From: Aaosphaeria pasadenensis
Lineage: Eukaryota > Ascomycota > Dothideomycetes > Pleosporales
DNA length: 64,000 nt
Reading direction: 5' to 3'
Assembly: GCA_022813625.1 (NCBI GenBank)
Contig: JAKLMB010000056.1
Span: 29,696 to 93,695, forward strand
In this document: piece by piece, positions 1-11,404 of the stretch
Layout: every line of letters begins with the position of its first letter
Position numbering within the stretch: the first letter of the stretch is position 1
Translations under genes and position numbers: made by a program
The notes under the pieces: model-generated
The model's database searches: none
What the model saw: only the letters and a program-made list of their open reading frames with translations
What the model was told of the DNA's origin: nothing

Positions 1-751
1 AGGGTTAAAGTTGAGGAATGGCCCGTGCACCAAGGCGGCGCTGAAGCGGAAAACTAGGGTGTTAAAGGCGGAAAACTAGGATCGCCATCTGGGGTCGAGT
101 ACGGTGAATACGGTCGGGTATTGAACTTGAGCACTACTGCATGCATTTTGGACGTGCTACCAATGGACCCCTGAGCAAATGAGTGAGTGCTGAAAACGAA
201 AACTACACACAATTGTGTACCAAGCTCTTCACAAGTCCAAAATGCCATTGGGAGCTGAGTCGCATGGCTCTTCGTGACAGACTGATTCTTATTTTTGTTA
301 AATGGTTCTATACTTCTTAATTCTATCAAGCATACATCTTATTGATGTTGAGTAGGGTCTATAGCTTTGACATAGGTAGCTTCTCAATGTCTGCGCTGTT
401 TTAGCACCGCGTAGCATGGTTCTAGCCTTGATGGGTTGTTATGTTGCTTGTACAGGGAGCTGAAAATGGGGAATGCCCCAGACGCACCCCGCAATTCCTA
501 TCCAACTAGTGTCCATCTTGATCTAACCGTGCGAAGTCTGTTGTCTCGGTTCTGGGGTCATGTCCGTCCTTCGATGTTCACGGGAGAGTCTAGGTTGTAA
601 ATGGTGGCGCCTGTGTGACCTGATCGTTCGCATTATTTCACTCCGAAGAAGTTATCGCTGGCTATATAAGAATGTTCAGGTCTATAATTTTGTCCATCAC
701 TCAGACATCATTTCGTTTCCCTTGCAGATAGGTTCTCTGACATTGTACGCC
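1..751. other. Intergenic stretch, no gene seen
   Basis: No open frame here resembles a known protein. The only structure noted is a 13-base direct repeat (GCGGAAAACTAGG) at about 46-58 and 67-79. The right part is presumably the promoter and leader of the sugar transporter that starts at 752. Confidence 0.5.
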
Positions 752-2618
752 ATGCAAGTCAATAGTGCATCCCAGCAGGCTGAGAAGTCTTCCCAATCCA
801 TCCAGCATGTTGAACAACAAGCCAGCTATACCGAAGCCAAAGACATTCTTAGCGATGCAGCCGCGAAGGGACAGGCCTTGTCTGGGTACGAATCATTGAC
901 TCGTTGGGAGACAGTGAAGACTTTCAAGATTGCGACCTTGGTCTGTTTTGCTGCTGCGTTCAGTGCTGCTACCGACGGATATCAGATCGGGTATGTGAGG
1001 CCGTCATCTCGATTATACATGTACTGACTGTTCGGAAGCATGAATGCTAGTATCGTTGCCAACAAGGGATTCGTCCTCGAATTTGCCACCAAAACGAACG
1101 CCAAAGGTCAGCTCTTCCTGGAGTCACCCATTCTAAGCGGTTGGAGTTCAATCCAGTCTGTTGGTCAAATCATCGGTATGACAACTCTGCCGTTCATTTC
1201 AAGTCGATGGGGCAGGAAGATCTCAATGTATACATACTGGTTTATCCTCGCCATGAGCGTTCTCGCGGAAAGTCTGGCTCGAAGGTGGGAGATTTGGCTT
1301 CTTGCCAAACTGTTAGCCGGAATTGGTGTTGGATGCCTTCAGTCCACCTTGCCGACATATATTGCAGAGGTAGCACCAGTCAAGATTCGCGGCGGCCTGT
1401 TGATGTGCTATAGCTTCTGGTGGACTGTCGGTTCGTTCTTCGCCTATGTTGCACTCCAGACAATGGCCAAGAAGTACCCGTATATCTGGCTTCACCCAAT
1501 CTACACACAATGGGCGCAGATTGGAATAATGTTGGGAATCTACATCTTCCTTCCGGAGTCCCCAGCATGGTGTGTAACAGTGAACCAAATGGAGAGGGCG
1601 AAGAAGGAATTGCTCCGCATGAATGGCAAGGTTGAAGGTTACAACGTGGATCAACAGCTCCAGGTATTAGTCCTTGCCATCGATCATGTAAGTTGAATGC
1701 CCGTGAAAAGGGAACGAAGTGACAATTCCTAACCTTTCCTTTGACGTTTAGGAGCGAACCGTAGCGGCAGAACAGCGCCAAGAAAAGTGGTACGCCATTT
1801 TCCGGGGTACTGATGGTCGTAGAACACTCACTGCACTTTGGACCAACATGTCCCAGCAATTCATCGGTCTCACGCTCTTCGGAACCTTTGGAACCTATTT
1901 CTTCCAACAGGCAGGACTGGCAGATCCGTTCAAGATTAAACTGATTACATCCTCGCTAAACATTGCAACTGTCATCATCATTATTTTCATTTCTGACCGC
2001 TTGGGCCGACGATGGATTGCTTGTTGTGCAACTACCCTTTGCTGGGCAGCTTGCACATGCATCGGAATTCTAGGCGTCACGAAGAAAGTCAGGGCAACCG
2101 ATTATCTTTTCGTGCTCTTTGCTTGCTTGTGGAGTAAGTTGATTACTCTAGCTACTCAACTCTTATAGCCCGCATGCTGACCAAGTGGCAGATATCGGCA
2201 TGACCTCTAATGGAGCGGCGGGATGGGGTTTCATTGGCGAAATCTCTTCGCAGCGCCTTCGACCATATACTGCAGGTTTTGGTGCCGCAGCCACCTGTGT
2301 AGTTGGCGTCGTCATGAACGTTCTTGTTCCATACATGACCAATGCAAATGCGTGGAACTGGGGATACAAGACGGGTTGGTTCTATGCTGGTGTTGGTCTT
2401 CCATGCGTCATTGGTTGCTGGCTCTTGATTCCAGAAACTGCTGGGTATGTACCGGATTGCAATCTCAATTTTTGATCAAAGAGAAGATAACTAATACTTG
2501 GCGCAGACGCTCGGCAGCCGAGCTAGACGAACTTTTCGAGCGGAAGATCAAGCCATGGCGTTTTGCGAAGACAGAGACTGCGACACAACGGGTTGTCAAT
2601 ATGGAGAAGGAGTACTGA
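752..2618 (+). CDS. MFS sugar transporter (alpha-glucoside/maltose permease-like)
   Basis: A proton-coupled sugar importer of the plasma membrane, by family. Five exons (752-990, 1051-1687, 1752-2133, 2192-2444, 2507-2618) join in frame to 540 residues, the usual length for fungal sugar porters. Visible signatures are the loop motif RWGRK after TM2, PESPAW at the end of the first six-helix half, DRLGRR in the second half, and the C-terminal ETAGRSAAELDELFE stretch typical of fungal hexose and alpha-glucoside porters. All introns are GT-AG and 57-64 nt long. The start is the ATG giving the hydrophilic N-terminus MQVNSASQQ. The maltose/alpha-glucoside subgroup is suggested by the TDGYQIG...GFVLEF entry to TM1, but the substrate is inference. 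Confidence 0.88.
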
Positions 2619-4062
2619 TCGGGATGGACATGTGGGAAAGTATTTCAACTCTACTGAGCGGGAGCGAAGAAGACCAGGAATATGATGGTGAGCAGGTCAC
2701 TAGTTCATCGGTAATACTATTAGCAGTACTATTGGCCTCTTTGTACAAGCACAAGTAGTCTCTCTACAATTAGTTCTAACCTGGCTGAACAATACCTACG
2801 CGAGATCCCAATAATAGCAACATAATTGCGCTACAACGGTAGAAGCCGTGATCTTACTATGCAAGTTTCCGCTTAAAAATCTCTTCAATAGTCTTCACAT
2901 TCTATCCTTTTTCTGTCAAGTTATTGCAGTATTTGTTCCATTACTGGAACCTTCTCGCAGATCGCGGTGCTGCTAGAGATCTCCGTCTGTCTTCCTATCG
3001 TCGTTGCGGTCAAGGGCTTGGGCCGGCCAGAATATGCCACCGGAGAAAATATCTGGGATTGTGCAAGCGAAGGACACGACTGCTCAATGAAAGCCATGAC
3101 TAGCTAAACATAGTAATTGTAAATCTCGCACATCGTAAGAATCTTAATGACAGTGTCAATTGTGTACTTTGCTCGGATGTAAAAGAGTTCCGCAACACCG
3201 CATTTTCATTCCAAGAGGAAACTAGGCGACGGTGGCATTGCTGTCTTGGGATTGGAACCAGCCGTGCCAGCCTCGTGTTGAGTCGCATCGGCCTCATTGC
3301 GATAACGATAATGTTGGCAATGTCGGATCGGAAGAGCAGGATCCACACTCCAGAAAAATTACTTGTTTTCTCCAACAACAATGTGTAACTAGTATTATTG
3401 AGAAAGTATGGAGTATTAATCTTGGATCAAGAACCAGTTACGTAAGGTCCTTCTTCCATAGCCAGATCAGGCTATGATAGGGTCCAGTAGTCTATGACAT
3501 TGACACTCAATATTGCAACCACTACCATAAATAAGTCCACGACCCTTCAGGCGTTCTAGAGATACGAATATAAACAGCAGTCAAGATGGATCATTGGAAA
3601 TGTCGTCCGACCCTCTAATGTACATGTATGTACATGCATACAAGGGTCCAATCTGGTAACTAAGCAGTGGCCGATGAATAAGCATGCATAAACCTGGGCG
3701 GTGTGGAGTCTTTGCAGCACCCAAGAACAAATCACCAAGTATCTTTGAAGCTATCAACCAAGATGCCGTTCAGATGCATTCTGCCAACGCCACCTTTTTG
3801 CTCGGTTACGATGATTACGAAGACAAAAATTGCAGCCGTAACCATCTACCCATGACTTGGGTTCACCAGCCTCGGGTAGAGATTTTACTGTCATTGAGGA
3901 CAAAACATTCTTAAAGATTAATCACCACCTTCAAGTCTGTTTTCAGACGCTCTACAACCCAGATTGTACACCCACAAAGGCTACAATACGAGTGACGCAA
4001 GCAGTAGCGCAAGCTCTGTCCATCAGGTTCAACCTCTAGGAATCTGTATACCTTTGTTCATC
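2619..4062. other. Intergenic, 1.4 kb, no gene seen
   Basis: AT-rich sequence with only short, unrelated open frames on both strands. No homology was recognised, and no convincing promoter element was found. Confidence 0.5.
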
Positions 4063-5196
4063 ATGCTGTTTTCCGATGTTAGGTGGGGTACTCAAATCGC
4101 CACAATGTAAGTCATTGCAAGCGTAACGTTCGCGCATACATCACGAACTGATCTCGTATACAGCATCCTCATATGCTTCCAGTGTGTAGCGATATGGTCA
4201 ACGGTCCCGCTTACAATTCGTATGTTCGCTACTATCCGCGATAAACGAAGCCTCTACTTCCGCGCCACGTTGGCCTCGTCATGGGGGCTCTCTCTGCGCT
4301 CACAGGCCTACCTTATGGGATACTACAATCGCTCGATCCCATGGTGGATCTATGGCACGCTTTCACAAATTGGCTGGATACTTATGGTCTCCGGCTTTGC
4401 GCTCGTGCTGTGGAGCCGTCTTGGTCTTTTATTCGCCAACGAGCGGGTGAAGAAGTATCTGCTCTATCTTATCATCTTCAATGGCATCGTATGGCACACG
4501 ATCCTGACTGTCTTCGCGATGATTATGTGGGACCAGCGTGGTCCAATTTTCGCTGCACGGCCGACTGCCCTTTACAAGAGAGTACGGGATGTTAACGAGA
4601 TATTCGAGTATGTCCAGATCTGCTTCTTCAACAGTCAGGAAATTCTCATCTCCTCAATCTACATCTACGCCGCCTACGTTTACTTGCGCGATTTCTCTCA
4701 TCTCGGCTCGCCTAGTACTCGCGCCAAGGTCCGCAAGGCCATCGTTCTGCTTCTGATTATTCAGGCGATCGTGGTATTCATCGATGCGGCAGTCATCACG
4801 ATTGACCTGCTCGGCTTATCGCAATTGAAGGGGATGATCAACTCCTTCATCTATTGCGTGAAACTGGAACTCGAGTTCTTGGTTTTGAATCAGCTAATTG
4901 AGATTTCGAGGATGGGTGTACCAGGGTTGCCATCAAGTTCGCCGCGAAACGCGGGATTGGATCTCGAGGTACCTGACATTGCTGAAGCACCTATTGCATC
5001 CACTGGTCCATCTGAAAGGACCAGAGGCCGTGGCGAGGGAGAAAACGAGAGGGACGACGCGCATGCAAGGTTTGGCAATGGATTGAAGGAACAGGGAGTT
5101 TCAATCGCGCAGCCAATCTCGCCGTCCAGCAGTGAATCTGATTCGTCGGGGAGAAAAACAGCATCCTACTCCATCGTCAGAAGCAAAGGTAGCTGA
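4063..5196 (+). CDS. DUF7703-like integral membrane protein
   Basis: A multi-pass membrane protein of unknown function. Two exons (4063-4106 and 4164-5196) give 358 residues. The intron has a consensus GTAAGT donor and joins in phase to the second exon, which reads ILICFQCVAIW and then RDKRSLYFRATLASSWG. The RSLYF segment, the VLWSRLGLLF helix and the CVKLELEFLVLNQLIEISR helix near the end of the membrane domain match what I know of the fungal DUF7703 family, which has about seven helices. The tail from about residue 250 is hydrophilic, rich in Ser, Arg and Glu, and probably cytoplasmic. The start is the first ATG in frame with the upstream exon; an earlier start is possible. No functional assignment can be made. 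Confidence 0.65.
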
Positions 5197-6737
5197 TCAT
5201 TAGGCGATTGGAATAATCTTTCAGATAGTCTATAATTACGAACGTAACGAAGAACTTCTAACCCTATTGACTTATGCGTCTTTCTGTGCACAATTTGATT
5301 ATGTTGAACAACACAGTCTGATGTAGTCTCGTCGGACTTAGAATTAAGGATCAGGCAACACACACACGGCTTGGTAGATCAGCTGTCTTCGCCGCACTAA
5401 TGCTTAACCGGTGTCGGATTGAGCATTTTCAATATTACACCATCAGAATTGAATCCGACTTGGGAATCCATTCGTTTGCCTTTTTATGATTTCACCGACT
5501 TATGGTCAACGGATCCTTTTGAGGGACGGCCCGCCTGCGGCACAGCGCATCAGATGACTAAACTGCTACAGATATGACGATAGTGAATATCCATCCTGGT
5601 ATTTGATAATGGGGCGATCGAGAATTAGTTCCATAAACTACACAATAATCACGCCGTCTTATCACTCCTTGCAAGCAGTGATGATCGCGGGTTCCACATT
5701 ACAAGTTTTGCTATACAATCACACTTAAAACTCGAAAGTACAGCGTGGAGAAACCGCGGTATTGAGAAATAGGCTTGGGCAAGTGTAGTCTCTTACTTTC
5801 GAGGCTTGCATCACCCAGTCTTTATACATTATCAGTCGATTGGTATTTACCACGGGAATCACGGCTACTTCCACATTTGACCGAAAGCTGACGGCTATCT
5901 AACCAAGCATCTAAAGTAAACGAAAACAAAAACAAAAGGTATCTTGCAACAGCAGCAATAGATATACTTCTTTGCATGAACCTTCTGAGCTTGGCTTTCT
6001 ATCCCCAGTAGATTGGCTAAGAGGATGAAGAGCCCGGCAACTTTCATGCCATTGCCAATCCGTGTACCTCCTTTGTCGCTGCCACGGAGACCATTTTATG
6101 CAAAGATTACCAGTGTCCAAGGTGTAAATTACTTCGCCGTCTCTAGATATACGGACTGAGTGACAGGTACAATATATGTGCTAGCCTGTAAATGTCTCGT
6201 CAAAATTAAAGTCATGCGGCCTGCATGTATTGGGCACCGAGCTTGTTGACTGAGTCTTCCTCGAAAAGGTTTTACCCTGACCAGTTGTGAATGTAGTATG
6301 GTAATATCAAGATCCATAATCAGAAGGCGACAACAGCCGTGCGACATAAAGGATTGGTAGGGTTCATTGTTCGGTAGATCCTTAATGGTCCTTGACACAG
6401 GTGTGACTAATGTAAAGTCAATGAAGGGGGTCAAGTCCCTCCTCCCCCCTTCCCTAACAACCTTTTCAAGGCAGTCTTGTCTCACGAAGAACTTTTCAGG
6501 GGTGTTTAGCCGCTTTGGTATGTATTCACTCCGGTGAGGTGATTGAGTCGATCTTCCAATAGTCAATTGGTCTCTCGGTCTCCGCGATGAACTCTGCACC
6601 AGTCAACCACGCCCCATAGGAATACAAGTCTTAGTACACCACATCAAAATCCTGCTGCACTAATCTTAGGGTCAGCGATAATGCTGCTAAAGAATTCGTC
6701 TCGAGGAAATATTTCAAGGCTACACACTACTCTCGTC
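5197..6737. other. Intergenic, 1.5 kb, no gene seen
   Basis: Only unrelated short frames. The longest, on the minus strand at 6129-6599, has a composition unlike a real protein and no recognisable domain. The right end should contain the promoter of the rhodopsin-like gene. Confidence 0.5.
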
Positions 6738-7921
6738 ATGGACCCAACAGTCTCTATGAGCGTTTCGAACTATTCCACGTTGCCTTCGTCCAGCGGCGGC
6801 CTTAAAATCATTGTTTTTACAACCGTATTCTGGGCAGTAGCAGTCATTGCTATTATTTTAAGGGTCTGGTGTCGTTCTCTCAAGGGCAGGTCCCTAGTTT
6901 TCAACGACTATGCTGTGCTTGTAGCATTCGTTTTCACATCAGGACTGTCGGCAATTCTTATCACATGTAAGTTTTCATTCTCACCTGCCAACTGTTTCGT
7001 ACGTCAGGTCAAAATGCTAATCATTAATTTCTCTTAGCGGTCGTGTGGGCAGGTGCTGGTCACCATGTGGTGGATATCTCACCACAATATCGCAATCGAA
7101 TCTTTATTCTCTTTGCTGCAGGTCAGTCGTCGTGGGCGGCCTCGAATACCTTTGTCAAGCTCTCCATCCTACACTTCTACACTGTTATATTCCCAAGTCG
7201 AAAATTTCGCATCATTTGCATCGCGGCAATGGTAGTCTCGGGGTTATACTTCACTTCTGTTCTGCTTGAGACCTTCTTATTGTGCACTCCAGTGCAATAC
7301 AATTGGGACAAAACAATCTCTGGAACTTGCAGTCCACACAGTCAGATCGCATACATCATTGCTGGAGCCACGAACTTAGTCATCGATGTCTTCATTGTTT
7401 TGCTGCCCATGCCGATACTCTGGAAATTGCAAATATCATGGACCAAAAAACTTCTTGTTATGGCTATGTTTAGCTTGGGCGCTCTGTAAGTCTCGATCCA
7501 CTGCTTAGCTCTACCAAATTCATTCCACAGCAGTTGCTGATCAGTGCAATGCAGCATTTGCATAATCTCTCTCCTACGTGTGATAAACGTTGCTAAACTT
7601 GATCTTACCGACTTTACCTACGCCTGCATCAATCTCTCAATCTGGGCGATACTCGAGCCTACGCTTGGTATTGTCAATGCATGTCTTCCTGTATTTCGTC
7701 CTATTGCATCTTCTGTCTCCGAGTCACGCATTTTTTCAAGGGCTAAGTCTTCATTCTGGAGCAGGACGAGTTGGAGTACAGGGGACACGAAAGTCAGCGT
7801 CGGCTCTGCGTCCAAAAGTACAAAGTTTCAGAGGCTAGCAGATCCGATAGATCAGTTGTATCAGCTAGATACTATTCATCTTGTAAGGAACGAGAGCAGA
7901 GAAAGGTTCTCATCAAAATGA
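6738..7921 (+). CDS. Rhodopsin-domain (PTH11-like) integral membrane protein
   Basis: A fungal seven-helix membrane protein of the large rhodopsin-domain family related to PTH11. Members are thought to act as surface sensors, but few have been tested. Three exons (6738-6966, 7038-7485, 7555-7921) give 347 residues, and both introns (GTAAGT donors) join in phase. Family signatures are the ILRVWCR segment after TM1, FNDYAVLVAFVF (the usual DDY region), SWAASNTFVKLSILHFY, the CTPVQYNWD loop, and NLVIDVFIVLLPMPILWKLQ. The last helices are followed by a Ser-rich cytoplasmic tail of about 75 residues. No CFEM domain is attached. The chosen ATG gives a short extracellular N-terminus with NYS as a possible glycosylation site; an in-frame ATG 57 nt upstream is an alternative. 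Confidence 0.85.
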
Positions 7922-8545
7922 TGTTAGTAAAGCATGATGGTAATGGGATACTGTGGCCTGAGACGGGTCTTCGTTGCTGCCACAAAATTCGTTTTCCAAG
8001 TTCTTCTACAGAAGTAGCGTTCAATCTCTACTCCAGATACTTGTGCCTATACCTAAGATGCGTCATCCTGTAGGAACCTATAGTATGGCTCGCTTCGGTC
8101 CGTCGTATGCCAATGTTCATTACAAGCAAGTGATTATATTGGACTGTTCCAAACTAGATAATGCAATATCAATTGACTATAATTTCAAGGGCACAATTGC
8201 GGCGAGAGCCTACCCGTGCCACCCCTGCTGTATAGTTACTTCTGCCAGCCCAGGTGGAGTACCCCGACCCTAGGGTTTTGGCTTGGATATCACTACTCGC
8301 TCAACACATCTGTACGCGCATGAATAACACTCTCATCACACCAAATATAGCCTTTTGCGATTCTATTTGGTGGAAATTAGGGATCTGCCTATCTGGAGGC
8401 AAACGGACGTCCCCGAGGCAAGCATTTGCCTAAACGACACTTCACCGCTTAATGAGGCACAGCGGAACTATTCTGCCGTTGTAATGGGACTGCAACTTTA
8501 AGAGGGTCGAGTAAGAATCACATTCTTTCATGATAAAAAATTCCA
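7922..8545. other. Intergenic, no gene seen
   Basis: No supported coding frame. The right-hand part is the probable promoter of the GMC oxidoreductase. Confidence 0.5.
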
Positions 8546-10596
8546 ATGCATATTTGTTGCTCACCTACTACAGCTCTTTTCACATTACTCGCTACTATGT
8601 CGACTGCAGGCCCAGTAACTCCCGTCTATGACTACATAATCATTGGGGGTGGCACTGCCGGCCTTGTCCTTGCCAACCGTCTATCTGAGAACAGCGACAT
8701 TACTGTCGCAGTCATTGAAGCCGGTGGAGACGCGAGTGCGGATCCTCGTTCTGTTGTTCCAGGGTTGTTCATAGGTGCGCTGGGAAGTGAACTAGACTGG
8801 AATCTCGCATCGGTACCCCAGGTACGATACTAGCTCATTCAGAAATATGAAACAAACGAATGGGTCATGTTAACTGATAGCCTGAATTGCCAGGCCGGAC
8901 TCAATGACCGACGTATTGGGCATAATCAAGGCAAAGCACTCGGTGGAAGTTCAAGCATAAATGCCCAAGCCCTGATTCCCTTCAGCGCTACCGATATCAA
9001 CGTCTGGGAGTCTTTCATTGGGAATACAGGCTGGAATTATGGATCACTCTCACCATACCTTCAGAAAGCCTTCAGCATTGTCCTCCCTGATGAGCCTACC
9101 GTGACACATTTGAACATTTCATGGGTAACGTCTTGGTATGTTCTCTTCCTTTGTGTGTGTCTTCTACCCTTTTCCATCTTCTGCATTGTACAAGTACCAG
9201 GGCAGATACAGCATATTAACTACGAACGTTGCACAGGGCCTCCAAAGCTGTAGGCCCCCTGGCCTCCTCCTTCGTGGACATTAATGAAAATCCAATACCA
9301 AAGGCCTGGATCGACACTTTGACAGCTCTCGGACACCCTCTCACTGCATCTCCGTTCTCGGGCAGGTCAACGGGACCATATATTGCACCCTCCACTGTTG
9401 TATCCAGCTCAAAGACTCGATCCTCTTCTGCAACAGCATACTACCTGCCGGTAGCCAACCGAAAGAATTTGGAGGTTATCACTGGGGCCACTGTAAACAA
9501 GATCATCTTAGAGAAAAAGGCAGACCTCCAAACTGCAACAGGAGTTATGTACGCAATCGCCGGAGACACCAAAACACTCAACGCAAGGAAAGAGGTTATA
9601 CTTTGTGCGGGTGCATTGAACTCACCAAAGATTCTTGAATTGAGCGGTATTGGTGATCCGGACGTTCTTCAAGCTGCTGGTGTCTCTTTACTGTTAGAGA
9701 ACAAATACATCGGCACCAATCTGCAGGACCATCTCCTGTGTCCGATAAGCTTCGAAGCCATTGATGGATTTCCTACTGGCGATGATTTGCTAAGGGGAGA
9801 TCCAGAAGCAATTGCAACAGCCCAGAAGCAATATGCTGAGACTCAGTCAGGTCCCTTTTCAACGAGTGGAGTGACCGAATTTTCGTTCCTGCCAACTGTG
9901 GATTTCAAGAGCGATACAGGAGCTCTATCGGATCTATTGAAGTTGCTTGAAACGACGAACATGACGCACCCGCTCGACGCAGCAAGGATCAAACATCTCT
10001 CAGACCTCCTTATTGAAGGCCAGGAGGGGACTGCGCAGTACTTTCTCTTCCTTGCCCAAAGTGCCGCAGCTGGTGAGGATACAACGCATGGGGTAGTTCC
10101 GCATCCGCAGCCTGGTAATTTCATCACTCCTGTTGTCGCACTTTCCCATCCATTATCCACGGGCACTGTCCACATATCATCATCGGACGCCGGCATTCCG
10201 CCCGTCATAGATCACAAATATCTTTCCAATCCAATAGACCTTGAACTTCATGCCCGCCATGTTCGGTACATTGAGGATATTGCGCAGACCGGTCCTTTGT
10301 CATCATTCCTCAAGCCAGATGGGCGACGCAACGACCCACTTGCATTCATCGATGGAAGTTTGGAAAAGGCAAAAACCTACGTCAAGGCGGCATCGGATAC
10401 AAATTGGCACTCGGTAGGCACATTGGCAATGGCTCCTAAGAATAGAGGGGGGGTTGTCGACACAGACCTAAGAGTATATGGCGTCTCAGGGTTGAGGGTA
10501 GTCGATGCGAGTGTAATTCCATTGATGCCACAGAGTAATACGCAGAGTCTTGTGTATTCAATTGCGGAGCGAGCAGCTGATCTAATTAGGCAATAA
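8546..10596 (+). CDS. GMC oxidoreductase (FAD-dependent alcohol/glucose oxidase type)
   Basis: A flavoenzyme that oxidises an alcohol or sugar hydroxyl; family members are aryl-alcohol oxidases, glucose oxidases and dehydrogenases. Three exons (8546-8821, 8894-9135, 9237-10596) give 625 residues. The N-terminus has the FAD-binding GGGTAG loop (YDYIIIGGGTAGLVLANRL), then GKALGGSSSINAQA and GALNSPKILELSGIGDP, the second GMC signature. Near the C-terminus are the catalytic His in TNWHSVGTLAM and an Asn in the MPQSNTQ segment where many relatives have His or Asn. The second intron is 101 nt; ending it at 9236 restores the conserved VGPLASSF block. A start at 8546 gives a weakly hydrophobic leader, while starting at 8597 would give a cytosolic enzyme. 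Secretion is therefore uncertain. Confidence 0.88.
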
Positions 10597-11404
10597 TAGT
10601 CTTTCTAACATGGGAATTACTTTCCATTTACATAGTCAATAGGATGATGTACCTGGGAAAATATTTCTAAGAGAAAGGTTTTCTGGCAGCCTGATGTACT
10701 GTATTGATAGTGAGCACCGAGGATGTATCTGATCTTACTTCAAAGTGCTCTCATGTATGGACCAATCATTACTCGCCAAGCGTGTGTCTGCCTTGCTGTT
10801 TTGATTTCACTTTTTCATGCTGATTGGGTGTGAGCAGGCAAGACAAGTTGGAATGCCATGGCTGTGCAAATAGCTGAATGTAGCTTGGTAGGAGATAGAA
10901 CGGAGAATACTTCTAATCGCACAGCTGTAAGTATCCAACTGTTAAATCTTTTCGTATGCTATACTGCAGTTTATAATTTGCCTTCGTTGGGTTGCGCGGA
11001 AGCATAACACAGCAAGGCCTTACTGGCTTTATGCGAAGCTTGTACTCTCCAGTTTGATCTTCAAGCCGATCGTCAGCCACCAAGGTGATGTTCATCTCCA
11101 CCTAATAGCCAGGAGGAACGCATCGTGCTTCTACCAAACAAACCTCGATGATGGCTGCATCCAGAATCCAGTCAGTTGCAGCTGTGTGCATATGAAATTC
11201 AATGACTGAGTTGTACTGTGACGTTCGGGGCTGAAACCCAGCCACATTCTCACGTTTAAGGCTCTCTCACTGTATCTTGATACCACAGTAGCGCAGCCTT
11301 GTCGAAGGACTTTGTCCACCTTTTGAGGGCTCAAGAAGGTCGATGTTCTTCAACTAAATCCTCCCTTCGTCTATTTTCAGATCACATACTACTCTTGATT
11401 AAAG
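10597..11404. other. Intergenic, 0.8 kb, no gene seen
   Basis: Only short unrelated frames on either strand. It presumably carries the 3' end of the GMC gene and the promoter of the DUF3433 gene. Confidence 0.5.

Noticed and set aside
1..20. AGGGTTA at the window start as possible telomere
   Set aside because: Only a single copy and no tandem TTAGGG repeats, so it is chance.
6129..6599. Minus-strand open frame of 156 codons in the 5.2-6.7 kb gap
   Set aside because: No domain, signal peptide or family resemblance, and poor composition; likely a chance frame.
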